A stretch of DNA of 64,000 nt from Thiomicrorhabdus sp. zzn3 (GCF_029767755.1 NZ_JARUQS010000002.1:372808-436807); one strand, 5' to 3'; counted from the first letter of the stretch, positions 1-8,609 are shown. Notes: generated by a model not told the origin, from the sequence alone. Program-made: numbers and translations.

Positions 1-1307
1 CTGCGTTAAACTTTGATATTGCGGAAATCACTTTTGCTCGTCTGCGTGTAATGCATACGAACACGGTTATTTTTGCGTTTGGTGGTATGACTTTGATGGC
101 GACAGCCTTCTACACAGTTCAGCGAACGAATGGTGTGAAGCTTTGGAGTAATGCCATGGCTTGGTGGACAGCCATTTTGTTCACGATTGGTCTGTTGTTG
201 GTCGTTGTCACGATCTCTCTTGGGATGACAACGGGTAAAGAGTATCACGAACAGGAATGGCCGCTGGCTATTGCTATTGCTGTGGTCTGGACAATGTACA
301 CGTTTAACTTTGTCATGACAATTGCGTCACGTAACAAAGAAACGCATCCAAACGTTTACGTTTCCAACTGGTTCTTCCTGGGTATGATGATTGCGATCAC
401 TTACCTGTATGTGGTTAACGGTTTGGCTATCCCGGTTTCATTGTTCCGTTCTTACTCTATGTTTGCGGGTGTTCAGGACGCCATGATTCAATGGTGGTGG
501 GGACATAACGCGGTAGGTTTCTTCTTGACAGCTGGTTTCTTGGCTATCATGTACTACTTCGTTCCTAAGCAGGCCCAACGTCCTATTTATTCATACCGTC
601 TGTCTGTCATTCACTTCTGGGCGTTGATGTTCGGTTATGTTTGGTTGGGAGCTCACCACCTGCAATATACGGCACTACCAGACTGGACTGGATCTCTGGG
701 TGCGGTTATCTCTCTTGCAATGATTATTCCTTCATGGGGTGGCGCGCTTAACGGTATGTTGACGTTGTCAGGAGCTTGGGACCGTCTTCGTACTGACTAT
801 ATCCTGCGCTTCTTGATCATCTCATTGGCGTTCTATGCGATGTCAACGTTCGAAGGTCCTGTAATGGCTTCTAAAACGGTAAATGCGCTTTCTCACTACA
901 CTGACTGGACGGTTGGTCACGTTCACTCGGGTGCTTTGGGATGGGTTGCTATGGTTTCGATCGGTGCTTTGTATCACATGGTTATGAAGCTGTGGAATAC
1001 TGAAATGTACTCGATGAAACTGATTAACTTCCATTTCTGGTTGGCTACGATTGGTACGGTGTTCTACATCGTAGCAATGTGGGTATCCGGTATCATGCAA
1101 GGTTTGATGTGGCGTGCTTATGATGAGTACGGTACTTTGGCCTATACCTTTGCTGAATCGGTAGCAGCAATGCACCCATATTATGCGATGCGTGCTTTGG
1201 GTGGTCTTCTGTTCTTCAGTGGTGCAGCCGTTATGTTGTATAACGTTGTTATGACAATTCGCATGGCAAATGCGAAGCAAACACAACAAGCTGAAGCGCA
1301 CGCCTAA
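1..1307 (+). CDS. ccoN: Cytochrome cbb3 oxidase catalytic subunit I, 5' truncated by window edge
   Basis: This is the haem-copper catalytic subunit of the cbb3 terminal oxidase, an inner-membrane protein that reduces O2 to water. The frame is open from base 3 with no stop upstream, so the N-terminus lies outside the window; about 434 residues are visible of a family length near 475. The CuB ligands are visible as the His of WWWGHN (codon 504-506) and the His pair of GAHH (654-659), with the Tyr of FGYVW six residues before the pair as the expected cross-linked tyrosine. The GHVHSG motif supplies the axial histidines of haem b3 and haem b. Many hydrophobic helices run throughout. It heads the ccoNOQP operon, 78 bases before ccoO. 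The family call is secure. Confidence 0.97.
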   Translation, partial: ALNFDIAEITFARLRVMHTNTVIFAFGGMTLMATAFYTVQRTNGVKLWSNAMAWWTAILFTIGLLLVVVTISLGMTTGKEYHEQEWPLAIAIAVVWTMYTFNFVMTIASRNKETHPNVYVSNWFFLGMMIAITYLYVVNGLAIPVSLFRSYSMFAGVQDAMIQWWWGHNAVGFFLTAGFLAIMYYFVPKQAQRPIYSYRLSVIHFWALMFGYVWLGAHHLQYTALPDWTGSLGAVISLAMIIPSWGGALNGMLTLSGAWDRLRTDYILRFLIISLAFYAMSTFEGPVMASKTVNALSHYTDWTVGHVHSGALGWVAMVSIGALYHMVMKLWNTEMYSMKLINFHFWLATIGTVFYIVAMWVSGIMQGLMWRAYDEYGTLAYTFAESVAAMHPYYAMRALGGLLFFSGAAVMLYNVVMTIRMANAKQTQQAEAHA

Positions 1308-1385
1308 TAGCGTAGTTAATTGAGAATAGCGGCAGGTAGTAGCTTGCCGCCTACTTGAATTTAATGAGTTGAGGAGCACAAACTC

Positions 1386-2216
1386 ATGGCTGATAATCAA
1401 GAACCAAAAAACTTGCAGGACGGTTTAGAGCGTAATATTTTTGCTCTTTTCCTGGCGACTGCATTTGCAGTTTCAATTGCGGGTATCGTTGAAATCGTTC
1501 CATTGTTCTATCTGAAATCTGCTGTAGATTACACAGAGCAAACAGATAAATACGGGAACGTAAAAAACGAGAAATTCCCAGAGTTGGTTTGGGAACGTAC
1601 CTTTACCACAGATGAAAACGGCAAGCTTGTAGCAGATAAAGCTTTATATAGGCTTGATAAGAACGGTAAGGCAGTAGCTGGAGACTGGAAACCAGGTGAT
1701 GGTGTTCGTCCATATACGCCACTGGAGCTGGCTGGCCGTGATATCTATTTACGTGAAGGGTGCTATATCTGTCACTCGCAAATGATTCGTCCTTTCCGTG
1801 ATGAACGAGAGCGTTATGGTCACTACTCATTGGCTACAGAATCTATGTACGATCACCCAATGCAATGGGGGTCAAAACGTACTGGTCCTGATATGGCCCG
1901 TGTTGGTGGTAAGTACTCTAACGAATGGCATGTCATGCACTTAATGCGTCCACAAGATGTGGTCCCAGAGTCTGTTATGCCGGCCTATCCATGGTTAGCT
2001 GAAAATAGTATTGAAAAAGATTTCTTTGGCACCAAGCGTGACATGAAAAAGCGTCTGTCTGTAATGCGTACCCTGGGTGTACCTTACACAGATGAAGAGA
2101 TTGAAAACGCTGATGCGGCTATCAAAGGGCATACAGAAATGGATGCCATTGTTGCTTACCTTCAGGTTCTTGGAACCATGGTTAAGTTAGACGATAGCAA
2201 AACATATCGTGAGTAA
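1386..2216 (+). CDS. ccoO: Cytochrome cbb3 oxidase subunit II, monohaem cytochrome c with an inserted segment
   Basis: Membrane-anchored monohaem cytochrome c that passes electrons from CcoP to CcoN. One N-terminal transmembrane helix (about residues 18-43) is followed by a periplasmic domain with the haem motif CYICH at residues 126-130, the conserved [18 protein letters not shown] stretch after it, and the Met ligand in VMPAYPWL. The ATG is preceded by GAGGAG. At 276 residues it is longer than typical CcoO (roughly 200-210). The extra length lies between the membrane helix and the haem domain, about residues 50-105, where a charged segment contains two similar units ([20 protein letters not shown]). 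The rest aligns well with the family from memory. The function of the insert is unknown. Confidence 0.96.
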   Translation: MADNQEPKNLQDGLERNIFALFLATAFAVSIAGIVEIVPLFYLKSAVDYTEQTDKYGNVKNEKFPELVWERTFTTDENGKLVADKALYRLDKNGKAVAGDWKPGDGVRPYTPLELAGRDIYLREGCYICHSQMIRPFRDERERYGHYSLATESMYDHPMQWGSKRTGPDMARVGGKYSNEWHVMHLMRPQDVVPESVMPAYPWLAENSIEKDFFGTKRDMKKRLSVMRTLGVPYTDEEIENADAAIKGHTEMDAIVAYLQVLGTMVKLDDSKTYRE

Positions 2217-2234
2217 TGGCGGGTTTATTTAACC

Positions 2235-2417
2235 GTGAGTAATCTTGAACACTATTTCAGCACCGACTGGTCAGCAATGACTGGCCAGGATTGGGCTGGA
2301 TTAATCATCACAGTATTGGTTTTCTTTGGAATGCTTATTACTTTCTGGCGTACATTGCGTCCAAGTAAGCGAAAAGAGCTGGAAGAAGAAAAGTATAAGA
2401 TACTGAAAGATGACTAA
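2235..2417 (+). CDS. ccoQ: cbb3 oxidase small subunit CcoQ
   Basis: A 60-residue protein with one transmembrane helix (about 21-40) and a basic then acidic tail (RPSKRKELEEEKYKI), as in CcoQ/FixQ, the non-catalytic subunit that stabilises the cbb3 complex. It starts with GTG and has no clear Shine-Dalgarno sequence, so it probably depends on coupling to ccoO, which ends 18 bases upstream. It lies between ccoO and ccoP in the usual order. The assignment rests on size, topology and position more than on sequence motifs. Confidence 0.88.
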   Translation: MSNLEHYFSTDWSAMTGQDWAGLIITVLVFFGMLITFWRTLRPSKRKELEEEKYKILKDD

Positions 2418-2438
2418 TTTATTCTGAGGAGAATAACT

Positions 2439-3347
2439 ATGGCACACCATAATCCATGGCCAGACGAAGGGAACACAGGCCATATTTGGGATGAAGATCT
2501 GCGTGAATTAGATAACCCACCTCCACTGTGGTGGATGCTTTCATTCTACGCCGGTTTCATCATGATCGTTTTTTATACCCTTTATTATCCTGTTATTCCG
2601 CTAACGGATGAAACAGGTGAGTTCACCAAGGGGATGGCAGGATGGACTCAGGTTGAAGAGTACCATGAAGATTACAAAGTCTTGAAAGATTGGCGTAAAG
2701 CTAAATTTGCGGACAAAGAAGAGAAATTGGCTTCGATGTCTGTAGATGAAATTCTTAAAGACGATGAAATGAAGTCTTATGCAGTAGCCACCTCAAAAAT
2801 GTTGTTTGGTGATTACTGTGCAGCCTGTCACGGTGCTGGTGGACAAGGTAACCCTAACTTCCCAGTCTTAGCTGATGATGATTGGTTGTGGGGTGGTAAG
2901 CCAGCCCAGATCGAAGCCTCTATTAAAAACGGTCGTATTGGTAACATGCCTGCTAAAGGGATGATGGGTAACTTAACTGAACAAGAAATCAGTGATGTTG
3001 CTGATTATGTGATTGCACTTTCGGAAGGAAAGGGTAATGACGCAGCCTATGCTGCTGGTAAAGCAGTTTATGCAAAAGGTATGTGTCTAGCCTGTCACGG
3101 TCCTGCTGGTAAACCTCTGGCACCTGCTGGTGCAGCAAATCTAACCGATCAGGTTTGGCGTTTTGGTTCAGATCGTGAGGAGATCATTAATGTGATCACA
3201 AACGGTGTGAACGTTAAGAAAAACGGTTCTTACATTGAGGGTACTAAACAAGCGGTTATGCCTGCCTTTAAAGAACGTTTGCCTAATGCCGAAGTTAACA
3301 TCAAGCGTCTGGCTGTTTATGTTCACAGCTTAGGCGGTGGTCAATAA
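2439..3347 (+). CDS. ccoP: cbb3 oxidase subunit III, dihaem cytochrome c
   Basis: Dihaem cytochrome c subunit of the cbb3 oxidase, the entry point for electrons from soluble cytochrome c. The N-terminus has the family's typical HIWDEDLRELDNPPPLWW segment and one membrane helix (about 31-50). Two periplasmic haem-binding motifs follow, CAACH at 127-131 and CLACH at 216-220. Met ligands probably lie in GNMPAKGM and QAVMPAF. The length of 302 residues is normal for the family. AGGAG stands six bases before the ATG, and a strong rho-independent terminator follows at 3379-3409, closing ccoNOQP. Confidence 0.96.
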   Translation: MAHHNPWPDEGNTGHIWDEDLRELDNPPPLWWMLSFYAGFIMIVFYTLYYPVIPLTDETGEFTKGMAGWTQVEEYHEDYKVLKDWRKAKFADKEEKLASMSVDEILKDDEMKSYAVATSKMLFGDYCAACHGAGGQGNPNFPVLADDDWLWGGKPAQIEASIKNGRIGNMPAKGMMGNLTEQEISDVADYVIALSEGKGNDAAYAAGKAVYAKGMCLACHGPAGKPLAPAGAANLTDQVWRFGSDREEIINVITNGVNVKKNGSYIEGTKQAVMPAFKERLPNAEVNIKRLAVYVHSLGGGQ

Positions 3348-3378
3348 CGGTTGAGGTAACTGATTGTTGCGTTAAACT

Positions 3379-3409
3379 AAAAGGGAGAGCATTAAGTTCT
3401 CCCTTTTTT
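3379..3409 (+). terminator. Rho-independent terminator after ccoP
   Basis: A ten-pair stem, AAAAGGGAGA with TCTCCCTTTT, encloses a nine-base loop and continues into a T run. It lies 31 bases after the ccoP stop, so it probably ends the structural ccoNOQP transcript and separates it from the small gene and ccoGHIS. Confidence 0.85.
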
Positions 3410-3424
3410 CTATAAGCCAAAGAA

Positions 3425-3440
3425 CTTGATTTTAATCAAG
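3425..3440. promoter_or_regulatory. Perfect FNR/ANR-type site upstream of a small membrane gene
   Basis: TTGAT-TTTA-ATCAA (3426-3439) matches the FNR/ANR consensus TTGATNNNNATCAA exactly, and the flanking C and G extend the dyad to six pairs. FNR-type control of cbb3 genes is well established. The centre is only 25 bases before the small ORF's ATG. If FNR activated from -41.5, transcription would begin inside that ORF. The site could therefore act as an operator, serve a downstream start toward ccoG, or act as an mRNA hairpin (six-pair stem, four-base loop). Binding is inferred from the sequence match alone. Confidence 0.6.
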
Positions 3441-3457
3441 AAATGAGGAGTATGAAT

Positions 3458-3598
3458 ATGGGTGATTTAAATAGCGATTGGGTACTATGGGGATCAATTG
3501 GCGCAGTTGTTTTTTCCATTGTAGCTCTGGTAGCTTTTGCATGGAAAGCCACACGCGGCATGGAAGGACTGGAAAAAGACGAACATAAGCAGGATTAA
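3458..3598 (+). CDS. Small single-helix membrane protein in the cbb3 locus (46 aa)
   Basis: An ORF beginning MGDLNSDWVLWGSIGAVVF and ending in an acidic/basic tail. One hydrophobic helix (about residues 9-29) is followed by WKATRGMEGLEKDEHKQD. GAGGAG at 3445-3450 is seven bases before this ATG; an in-frame ATG at 3452 is too close to that ribosome-binding site to be the start. It lies between two rho-independent terminators and just after an FNR-type site, in the gap between ccoP and ccoG. By size, topology and context it could be a cbb3-associated small subunit or assembly peptide, comparable in kind to CcoM or CcoQ. I recognise no specific family, so the function is inference. Confidence 0.75.
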   Translation: MGDLNSDWVLWGSIGAVVFSIVALVAFAWKATRGMEGLEKDEHKQD

Positions 3599-3621
3599 GC
3601 TTGTCTGATTAACCAGTATTT

Positions 3622-3656
3622 AAAAAATAGGCCTACATTTGTAGGCCTATTTTTTT
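3622..3656. terminator. Bidirectional rho-independent terminator before ccoG
   Basis: TAGGCCTAC (3628-3636), loop ATTT and GTAGGCCTA (3641-3649) form a perfect nine-pair stem flanked by A and T runs, so it can work in both directions. It lies 30 bases after the small ORF. Each arm contains the AGGCCT core that recurs across the window. Confidence 0.85.
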
Positions 3657-3747
3657 ATAGGCAGCAATAAAAATAATAAGTTATGCATATTAAGGTTCTC
3701 TTATAAAATGTAGGGCGAATGGATTATACGAACGCAAGGATCGCTAT

Positions 3748-5217
3748 ATGACCACTGATAAAAAAGATCTTTATCGAGATAAAGGTGAAACCGGCTCATT
3801 GTTAGATGAAATGGACACCAGCAATAAAAACTTACAAAACATTGGTGTGGAAATTTTACCGGTGCATACGGAGGGCACGGTACACGCTAAGCGTATACCT
3901 GGGAAATTCCGTACCTTTAAATGGTGGGCAGCCTCTTTCTGGATTATTCTATTTGTAGGGCCGTATCTTCGTTGGGATGGTCATCAAGCCATCTTGTTCG
4001 ATTTGCCAAACCGCCAGTTTCATATTTTTGGGCTGACGATTCTTCCACAGGATATTTGGATCCTGGCCATGATACTGCTGTTTTTCGCTTTGCTTTTAGC
4101 GGCATCCACCGCAATAGCCGGACGGCTTTGGTGCGGCTATTTTTGTTTTCATACCGTCTGGACGGATGTCTTTACCTGGATTGAAGAAAAATTGGAAGGG
4201 CAGCCTAACAAGCGCATGAAGCTCGATAAGCAGCCGCTTAACTTTGAAAAGTTAAAGATTAAAGTGCCAAAACATTTAATTTGGCTTTTGATTGGCTTAG
4301 CGACTTCCTTTAGCTTTGTGGCTTATTTTGTCGATGCATTTGATTTATGGTCACGCCTGTTCAGTCTGGAATGGGGGGTCACTGAGACTACAGTGGTGAT
4401 CGCGTTAGGCGTGGCGACCTATTTCTTTGCCGGAATCTTGCGCGAGCAAGTTTGTATTGGTTTTTGCCCTTATGCTCGTATTCAGGGGGCGATGTACGAT
4501 ACGGAAACGGTCGTGCCAACCTATGATAAGGAGCGTGGCGAACCTCGTGGACGTATGCGTAGAGCCAAGCCTGGGGAAGAGGTTCCTGAGCTTGGCGATT
4601 GTATCGATTGTAACTTGTGCGTTGCCGTCTGTCCTACCGGTGTGGATATTCGTTATGGTCAGCAGTTTGGTTGTATTACCTGCGGACTGTGTATCGATGC
4701 CTGCGATTCAGTCATGGAAAAAATTAAGAAACCAAAAGGATTGATTCGTTACGCGTCATTGGCTGAATTTGGTGGTAAGCAGTTGCCTGCTATCTGGAAG
4801 CGTCCCCGTGTGGTTGTTTACAGTTCGATCATGGCTTTTGCCGGTATCATGATTATTTGGGGGTTGTTGACCATGTCCCCAATGGATGTGAAAGCACTGC
4901 ATGAGCGTGCGCCCCTTTTCGTGCAGATGAGTGACGGCAATATCCAGAATAAATGGACCATGAAAGTGGTTAATAAGGGCAGTGTTCCGATGCAAGCACA
5001 AATCAGCGTGGAAGGCCCTGAAGGGTTAACCTATAGCGTTGATAAGGTTTTGGAGATTCAAGCTGGGAATGTTGGTTCTGCCACCTTGTTTGTGAAAATT
5101 CCGAAGAAACAGCTAACTGATGTCAACACGCCGATCGTGATTAAGGTCGTAGACCTAAACAATCCAGCCGTGGTCGAGCGTTATGAAACAGCATTTATCG
5201 GCCCGCGTGTGCGTTAA
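3748..5217 (+). CDS. ccoG: cbb3 oxidase assembly/cupric reductase, polyferredoxin CcoG
   Basis: CcoG (FixG/RdxA) is an inner-membrane polyferredoxin that reduces Cu(II) to Cu(I) for cbb3 assembly. Membrane helices lie near residues 58-75, 100-123, 176-196, 212-230 and 340-360. Two ferredoxin clusters are visible: C285xxC288xxC291xxxC295P and C309xxC312xxC315xxxC319. Two further Cys pairs are near the membrane, WCGYFC (129-133) and CIGFCPYARIQGAM (236-249). A periplasmic immunoglobulin-like C-terminal domain follows residue 370. The first pair usually reads CGYxCPQTVW; here it is CGYFCFHTVW, so Pro-Gln is replaced by Phe-His. AAGGA lies seven bases before the ATG. Length 489 is normal. Confidence 0.96.
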   Translation: MTTDKKDLYRDKGETGSLLDEMDTSNKNLQNIGVEILPVHTEGTVHAKRIPGKFRTFKWWAASFWIILFVGPYLRWDGHQAILFDLPNRQFHIFGLTILPQDIWILAMILLFFALLLAASTAIAGRLWCGYFCFHTVWTDVFTWIEEKLEGQPNKRMKLDKQPLNFEKLKIKVPKHLIWLLIGLATSFSFVAYFVDAFDLWSRLFSLEWGVTETTVVIALGVATYFFAGILREQVCIGFCPYARIQGAMYDTETVVPTYDKERGEPRGRMRRAKPGEEVPELGDCIDCNLCVAVCPTGVDIRYGQQFGCITCGLCIDACDSVMEKIKKPKGLIRYASLAEFGGKQLPAIWKRPRVVVYSSIMAFAGIMIIWGLLTMSPMDVKALHERAPLFVQMSDGNIQNKWTMKVVNKGSVPMQAQISVEGPEGLTYSVDKVLEIQAGNVGSATLFVKIPKKQLTDVNTPIVIKVVDLNNPAVVERYETAFIGPRVR

Positions 5218-5282
5218 TGAGGTTATTAATGGAATTGAGTTAAGCATGACTTAATTAAATAGTTTCATAACTGTATAATAAT

Positions 5283-5307
5283 AAGCCCTTTTTTAGGGCT
5301 TTTTTTA
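5283..5307 (+). terminator. Terminator-like hairpin between ccoG and ccoH
   Basis: AAGCCC and GGGCTT pair around a seven-base loop and run into seven Ts. It lies immediately before the ccoH ribosome-binding site, so it would attenuate ccoHIS relative to ccoG, or separate them. No clear promoter is visible between it and ccoH. Confidence 0.7.
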
Positions 5308-5324
5308 TTTTAGGAGACGTGTCA

Positions 5325-5846
5325 ATGGCACAGCTAAAGCAGGACACACGTGATTGGAGCGTGGCTTGGAAAAATCCATTTGTTGTAGGTTGGTTTGTGA
5401 TTTTGACGATCGTATTGGCCGTGAACTTTTTCATGGTCAGTATGGCGATTGTAACCAACCCTGGATTGGTCATCGAAGACTTCTATGAAAAAGGCAAAAA
5501 CATGGATGCTGTGCTTGCAAATCGCAAGCGCATGGAACAACTGGGTTGGCAGCTGAATGTCGATCTGCCAATACTGAGTGAAGGCAAAGCCAAAACCGTG
5601 ACGTTAACGGTTCTAGATAAAAATGATCAAGCATTTGATGTGGATTCCGCCATTCTCTACTACTATCGCCCTTCTGATAAAGCGCTTGATGGCGAAATTG
5701 CATTACAACCAACGGGTAATCCAGGGGTTTATACCGCTGAATTTGCTTTGCCGTTAAAAGGTAAATGGGACTTGGTCATGGAAGTTCATCGCGGCGACGA
5801 CCATTTTAATGTTGGCCGCAGCATCATGGTCCAAGATCCAGAGTAA
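5325..5846 (+). CDS. ccoH: cbb3 oxidase assembly protein, FixH family
   Basis: FixH/CcoH is a membrane-anchored protein needed to assemble the cbb3 oxidase; it works with the copper ATPase CcoI. One helix (about 23-45) follows the typical [10 protein letters not shown] segment. The conserved [14 protein letters not shown] motif comes next, then a periplasmic beta-sandwich domain ending near [14 protein letters not shown] at 5312-5316 stands eight bases before the ATG at 5325, so this start is preferred to an in-frame GTG two codons earlier. The protein has 173 residues. Five bases separate it from ccoI. Confidence 0.93.
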   Translation: MAQLKQDTRDWSVAWKNPFVVGWFVILTIVLAVNFFMVSMAIVTNPGLVIEDFYEKGKNMDAVLANRKRMEQLGWQLNVDLPILSEGKAKTVTLTVLDKNDQAFDVDSAILYYYRPSDKALDGEIALQPTGNPGVYTAEFALPLKGKWDLVMEVHRGDDHFNVGRSIMVQDPE

Positions 5847-5851
5847 ACTGA

Positions 5852-8335
5852 ATGGCACAAAACTGTTTTCATTGCGGTCAGGCGATTCCTGAAGGTGAGG
5901 TTGTTTTAAAACCGATTGAGGGCGAAGAACAAACCTTTTGTTGCCATGGCTGTGCCAGTGTATGTGAGGTCATTTACGAAGCCGGCATGCAGAGCTTTTA
6001 TCAGCGCACACCGGATGGTGAACTGCTTTCTCCGCCTCCACCACCAAATAAAGATATCGATTTTTACGACTACGATGAAGTGCAGTCGCAATACGTGTCC
6101 GATTTAAGCGATCGACGCGAAATTACCTTGATGTCGGAGGCGATTCACTGTGCCGCGTGTGTTTGGCTGATTGAGCACACGATGGCAAAAATGGATGGCA
6201 TCCTATTGGCACGGGTGAATTTCACCAATAAACAGATCAAAGTCCGCTGGGATAACAGTCGAATCAAGCTTTCAGATATCATCAAAAAGCTTAATAGCAT
6301 CGGTTACGATGCCACGCCGTATGACCCCTCCGCGAGTGAGGAGGCCTACCGAAAAGCCAATCGTGACCTGCTTTACCGCTTAGGTTTTGCCGGTTTTGCG
6401 ATGATGAATGTCATGTGGTTTTCTGTTGCCCTGTATAGCGGCGCGGCCGATGATCTGGAATATCGCAACTACTTCCATTGGCTGGAGCTGATCATCGCCA
6501 CCATTACCCTAGCATATTCGGGTCAACCGTTTTTTAAGGGGGCGTGGACTTCCATTCGATCGAAATCGGTCGGAATGGATGTGTCCATCAGCTTGGGGAT
6601 GGCGACCACCTACCTCTACTCATGCTGGGTAACGCTGCATCCGGAGAATGTTGGCGACGTCTACTTTGATACCTTGATCGATTTTATGTTCCTGCTGCTA
6701 ATCGGTCGCTATCTGGAAGCGATTTCGAAAAACAAAGCCATTGATGCCTCAAGGCGCTTAATGGATCTACAGCCCAAAGTCGCCCGGCAATTGATTGATG
6801 GTGAAACCCAGGTCGTACCGGTTAGAACGCTAGTGAAGGGAAACCGTATCGTGGTCAAACCGGGCGATCAATTTCCGGTGGATGGCCATTTGGTAGACGG
6901 TCACGGCATGGTGAATGAATCCATGCTCAGTGGTGAATCGCGTGAAATCGAAAAAGGAATCGGCGACCGGGTTTCTGCCGGTACCATCAATATCGATGGA
7001 AGTCTGACGGTTGAAGTGGATGCCATTTTGCAGGACACCAAGCTTGGACGCATTGTGCATATGGTGGAGGAAGCTCAGGGATCGAAAGCCCCGATTCAGT
7101 GTACGGCGGACAAGATCATGCCGTGGTTCGTCAGTGTCACCATTACTCTGGCTGTTGCGAGTTTTGTTTACTGGTTCTTTAACGCCGGCATTGAATTTGC
7201 CATTATGACCGGTACGGCCGTCCTCATCATCACTTGTCCTTGTGCATTCGGGCTGGCCACACCTATGGCGATTGCCGTTGCCTCCGGCGTATCGGCGCGT
7301 AACGGAATTTTGGTTAAAAACGGGGCCGTATTGGAAACCCTGAATACCGTTGAGCATTTTGTATTTGATAAGACCGGTACCTTGACCAAAGGCGAAATGA
7401 AAGTGGTAGACAGCCAATGGATCGAAGGGGTGGATACGGCTGCGTTAATGCAGGAGGTGGGTTCGGTTGAGCATCGTTCCGAACACTCCCTGGCCCGCGG
7501 GATTTGTGATTCGATTCAGGAACAATACGATCTGCACACTAAGGATTGGTTTGAGGTTCAAGCTTTCAAGGCAGTTCCCGGTAAAGGTGTCCAGGGGGAA
7601 ATCAATGGCCACCAGATCAATGTCGGTACTGCTAAATGGCTGAGCGATTTGCAGATTGAGTTACCGAATGTTTTGCTTGAACAGGCCCAGGCTCACGCCA
7701 AGTTGGCACAAACTGCGATCTGGGTGGCTAAGGACAAAAAGGTACAGGGAGTGCTCTTTGTTGAGGACGAGCTGCGTGCTGAGGCGCCTGAACTGATTCG
7801 CAGACTCAAGGCGGCAGGCAAACAGGTGACTTTGCTTAGTGGTGATCAGCAATTAGTCGCCGAACGGGTTGCGGAAAAACTGGGCGGCATGGATGTGATC
7901 GCCGAGGTGTTGCCGGAAGATAAAAACCAGGTGATTCGTGAGCTGCAGGCACAGGATAAAGTGGTGGCCATGGTGGGTGACGGGATTAACGATGCGCCTG
8001 CTTTGGTGCGTGCGGATGTGGGAATTGCGTTGGGTTCCGGCACGGATGTTTCCATGGACAGCGCGGATATTGTGTTAATGGGCAATGATCTGATGGCGGT
8101 AGATACCGCCGTGGCACTCTCGGCGCGTACCTTAAGAACGATTCGCCAGAATATCGCCAGTTCCATTACCTACAATGTGATTATGGTCCCACTGGCTATG
8201 AGCGGCACGTTAACCCCGTTGATTGCAGCGATTACCATGCCGTTAAGTAGTTTGGTGGTTATTGGTAACGCAGCGCGGATCCGCAGCTTTTTTGGGCGTA
8301 GAGCCATTGAACAACGTAAACGAGGAGCGCGCTAA
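5852..8335 (+). CDS. ccoI: Copper-exporting P1B-type ATPase for cbb3 oxidase, CcoI/FixI
   Basis: P1B ATPase that moves Cu(I) across the inner membrane for cbb3 maturation. The N-terminus has a Cys-rich segment (CFHC at 5-8, CCHGC at 30-34), a heavy-metal-associated domain with CAAC (100-103), then the transmembrane domain with the metal-binding CPC motif (ITCPCAFGLATP, about 462-464). The phosphorylation site DKTGT is near 506, the nucleotide-binding SEHSLARG motif takes the place of the usual SEHPLA, and the hinge motif GDGINDAP is near 709. A Pro run (PPPPP) links the N-terminal segment to the HMA domain. At 827 residues it has the typical FixI length. Its stop overlaps the ccoS start (TAATG), implying translational coupling. 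Confidence 0.96.
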   Translation: MAQNCFHCGQAIPEGEVVLKPIEGEEQTFCCHGCASVCEVIYEAGMQSFYQRTPDGELLSPPPPPNKDIDFYDYDEVQSQYVSDLSDRREITLMSEAIHCAACVWLIEHTMAKMDGILLARVNFTNKQIKVRWDNSRIKLSDIIKKLNSIGYDATPYDPSASEEAYRKANRDLLYRLGFAGFAMMNVMWFSVALYSGAADDLEYRNYFHWLELIIATITLAYSGQPFFKGAWTSIRSKSVGMDVSISLGMATTYLYSCWVTLHPENVGDVYFDTLIDFMFLLLIGRYLEAISKNKAIDASRRLMDLQPKVARQLIDGETQVVPVRTLVKGNRIVVKPGDQFPVDGHLVDGHGMVNESMLSGESREIEKGIGDRVSAGTINIDGSLTVEVDAILQDTKLGRIVHMVEEAQGSKAPIQCTADKIMPWFVSVTITLAVASFVYWFFNAGIEFAIMTGTAVLIITCPCAFGLATPMAIAVASGVSARNGILVKNGAVLETLNTVEHFVFDKTGTLTKGEMKVVDSQWIEGVDTAALMQEVGSVEHRSEHSLARGICDSIQEQYDLHTKDWFEVQAFKAVPGKGVQGEINGHQINVGTAKWLSDLQIELPNVLLEQAQAHAKLAQTAIWVAKDKKVQGVLFVEDELRAEAPELIRRLKAAGKQVTLLSGDQQLVAERVAEKLGGMDVIAEVLPEDKNQVIRELQAQDKVVAMVGDGINDAPALVRADVGIALGSGTDVSMDSADIVLMGNDLMAVDTAVALSARTLRTIRQNIASSITYNVIMVPLAMSGTLTPLIAAITMPLSSLVVIGNAARIRSFFGRRAIEQRKRGAR

Positions 8336-8580
8336 TGGAAGTGATTTATGGCTTGATTCCGATGATGCTGTTTTTCGGTTTTCTGGTGGTGGTCGTGTTT
8401 ATTTGGATGGCAAAAAACGGCCATTTTGACGATCTGGACGGTGCGGCCAACCGTATCTTCATGGAGGATGAGTATCCCGAGGAAACGAAAAAAACAGAAG
8501 CGAACGACGCTCAGGCTAAGCAATCTGAAAGCGCTGAAGAAAAGGCGTTTGAAACAGAGGCGACAGATAAAAGGTCTTAG
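8335..8580 (+). CDS. ccoS: cbb3 oxidase maturation protein CcoS
   Basis: CcoS is a short single-helix protein needed to insert cofactors into the cbb3 complex. Residues 3-26 form the helix, followed by the family hallmark FDDLDGAANRIFMEDE. A long Glu/Lys/Ala-rich tail brings the length to 81, somewhat longer than the usual 50-70. The ATG overlaps the ccoI stop by one base. It closes the assembly operon. Confidence 0.93.
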   Translation: MEVIYGLIPMMLFFGFLVVVVFIWMAKNGHFDDLDGAANRIFMEDEYPEETKKTEANDAQAKQSESAEEKAFETEATDKRS

Positions 8581-8609
8581 TGTCGATTCGAAGATTTGAA
8601 AGATTGAGC

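Noticed and set aside
2216-2242. Eight-codon ORF (MAGLFNRE) overlapping the ccoO stop and ccoQ start
   Set aside because: Too short, no support beyond the TAATG overlap; more likely chance than a leader peptide.
7690-7720. TTGGCAC-N5-GCG sequence resembling a sigma-54 promoter
   Set aside because: It is deep inside ccoI with no gene start nearby and an incomplete -12 element.
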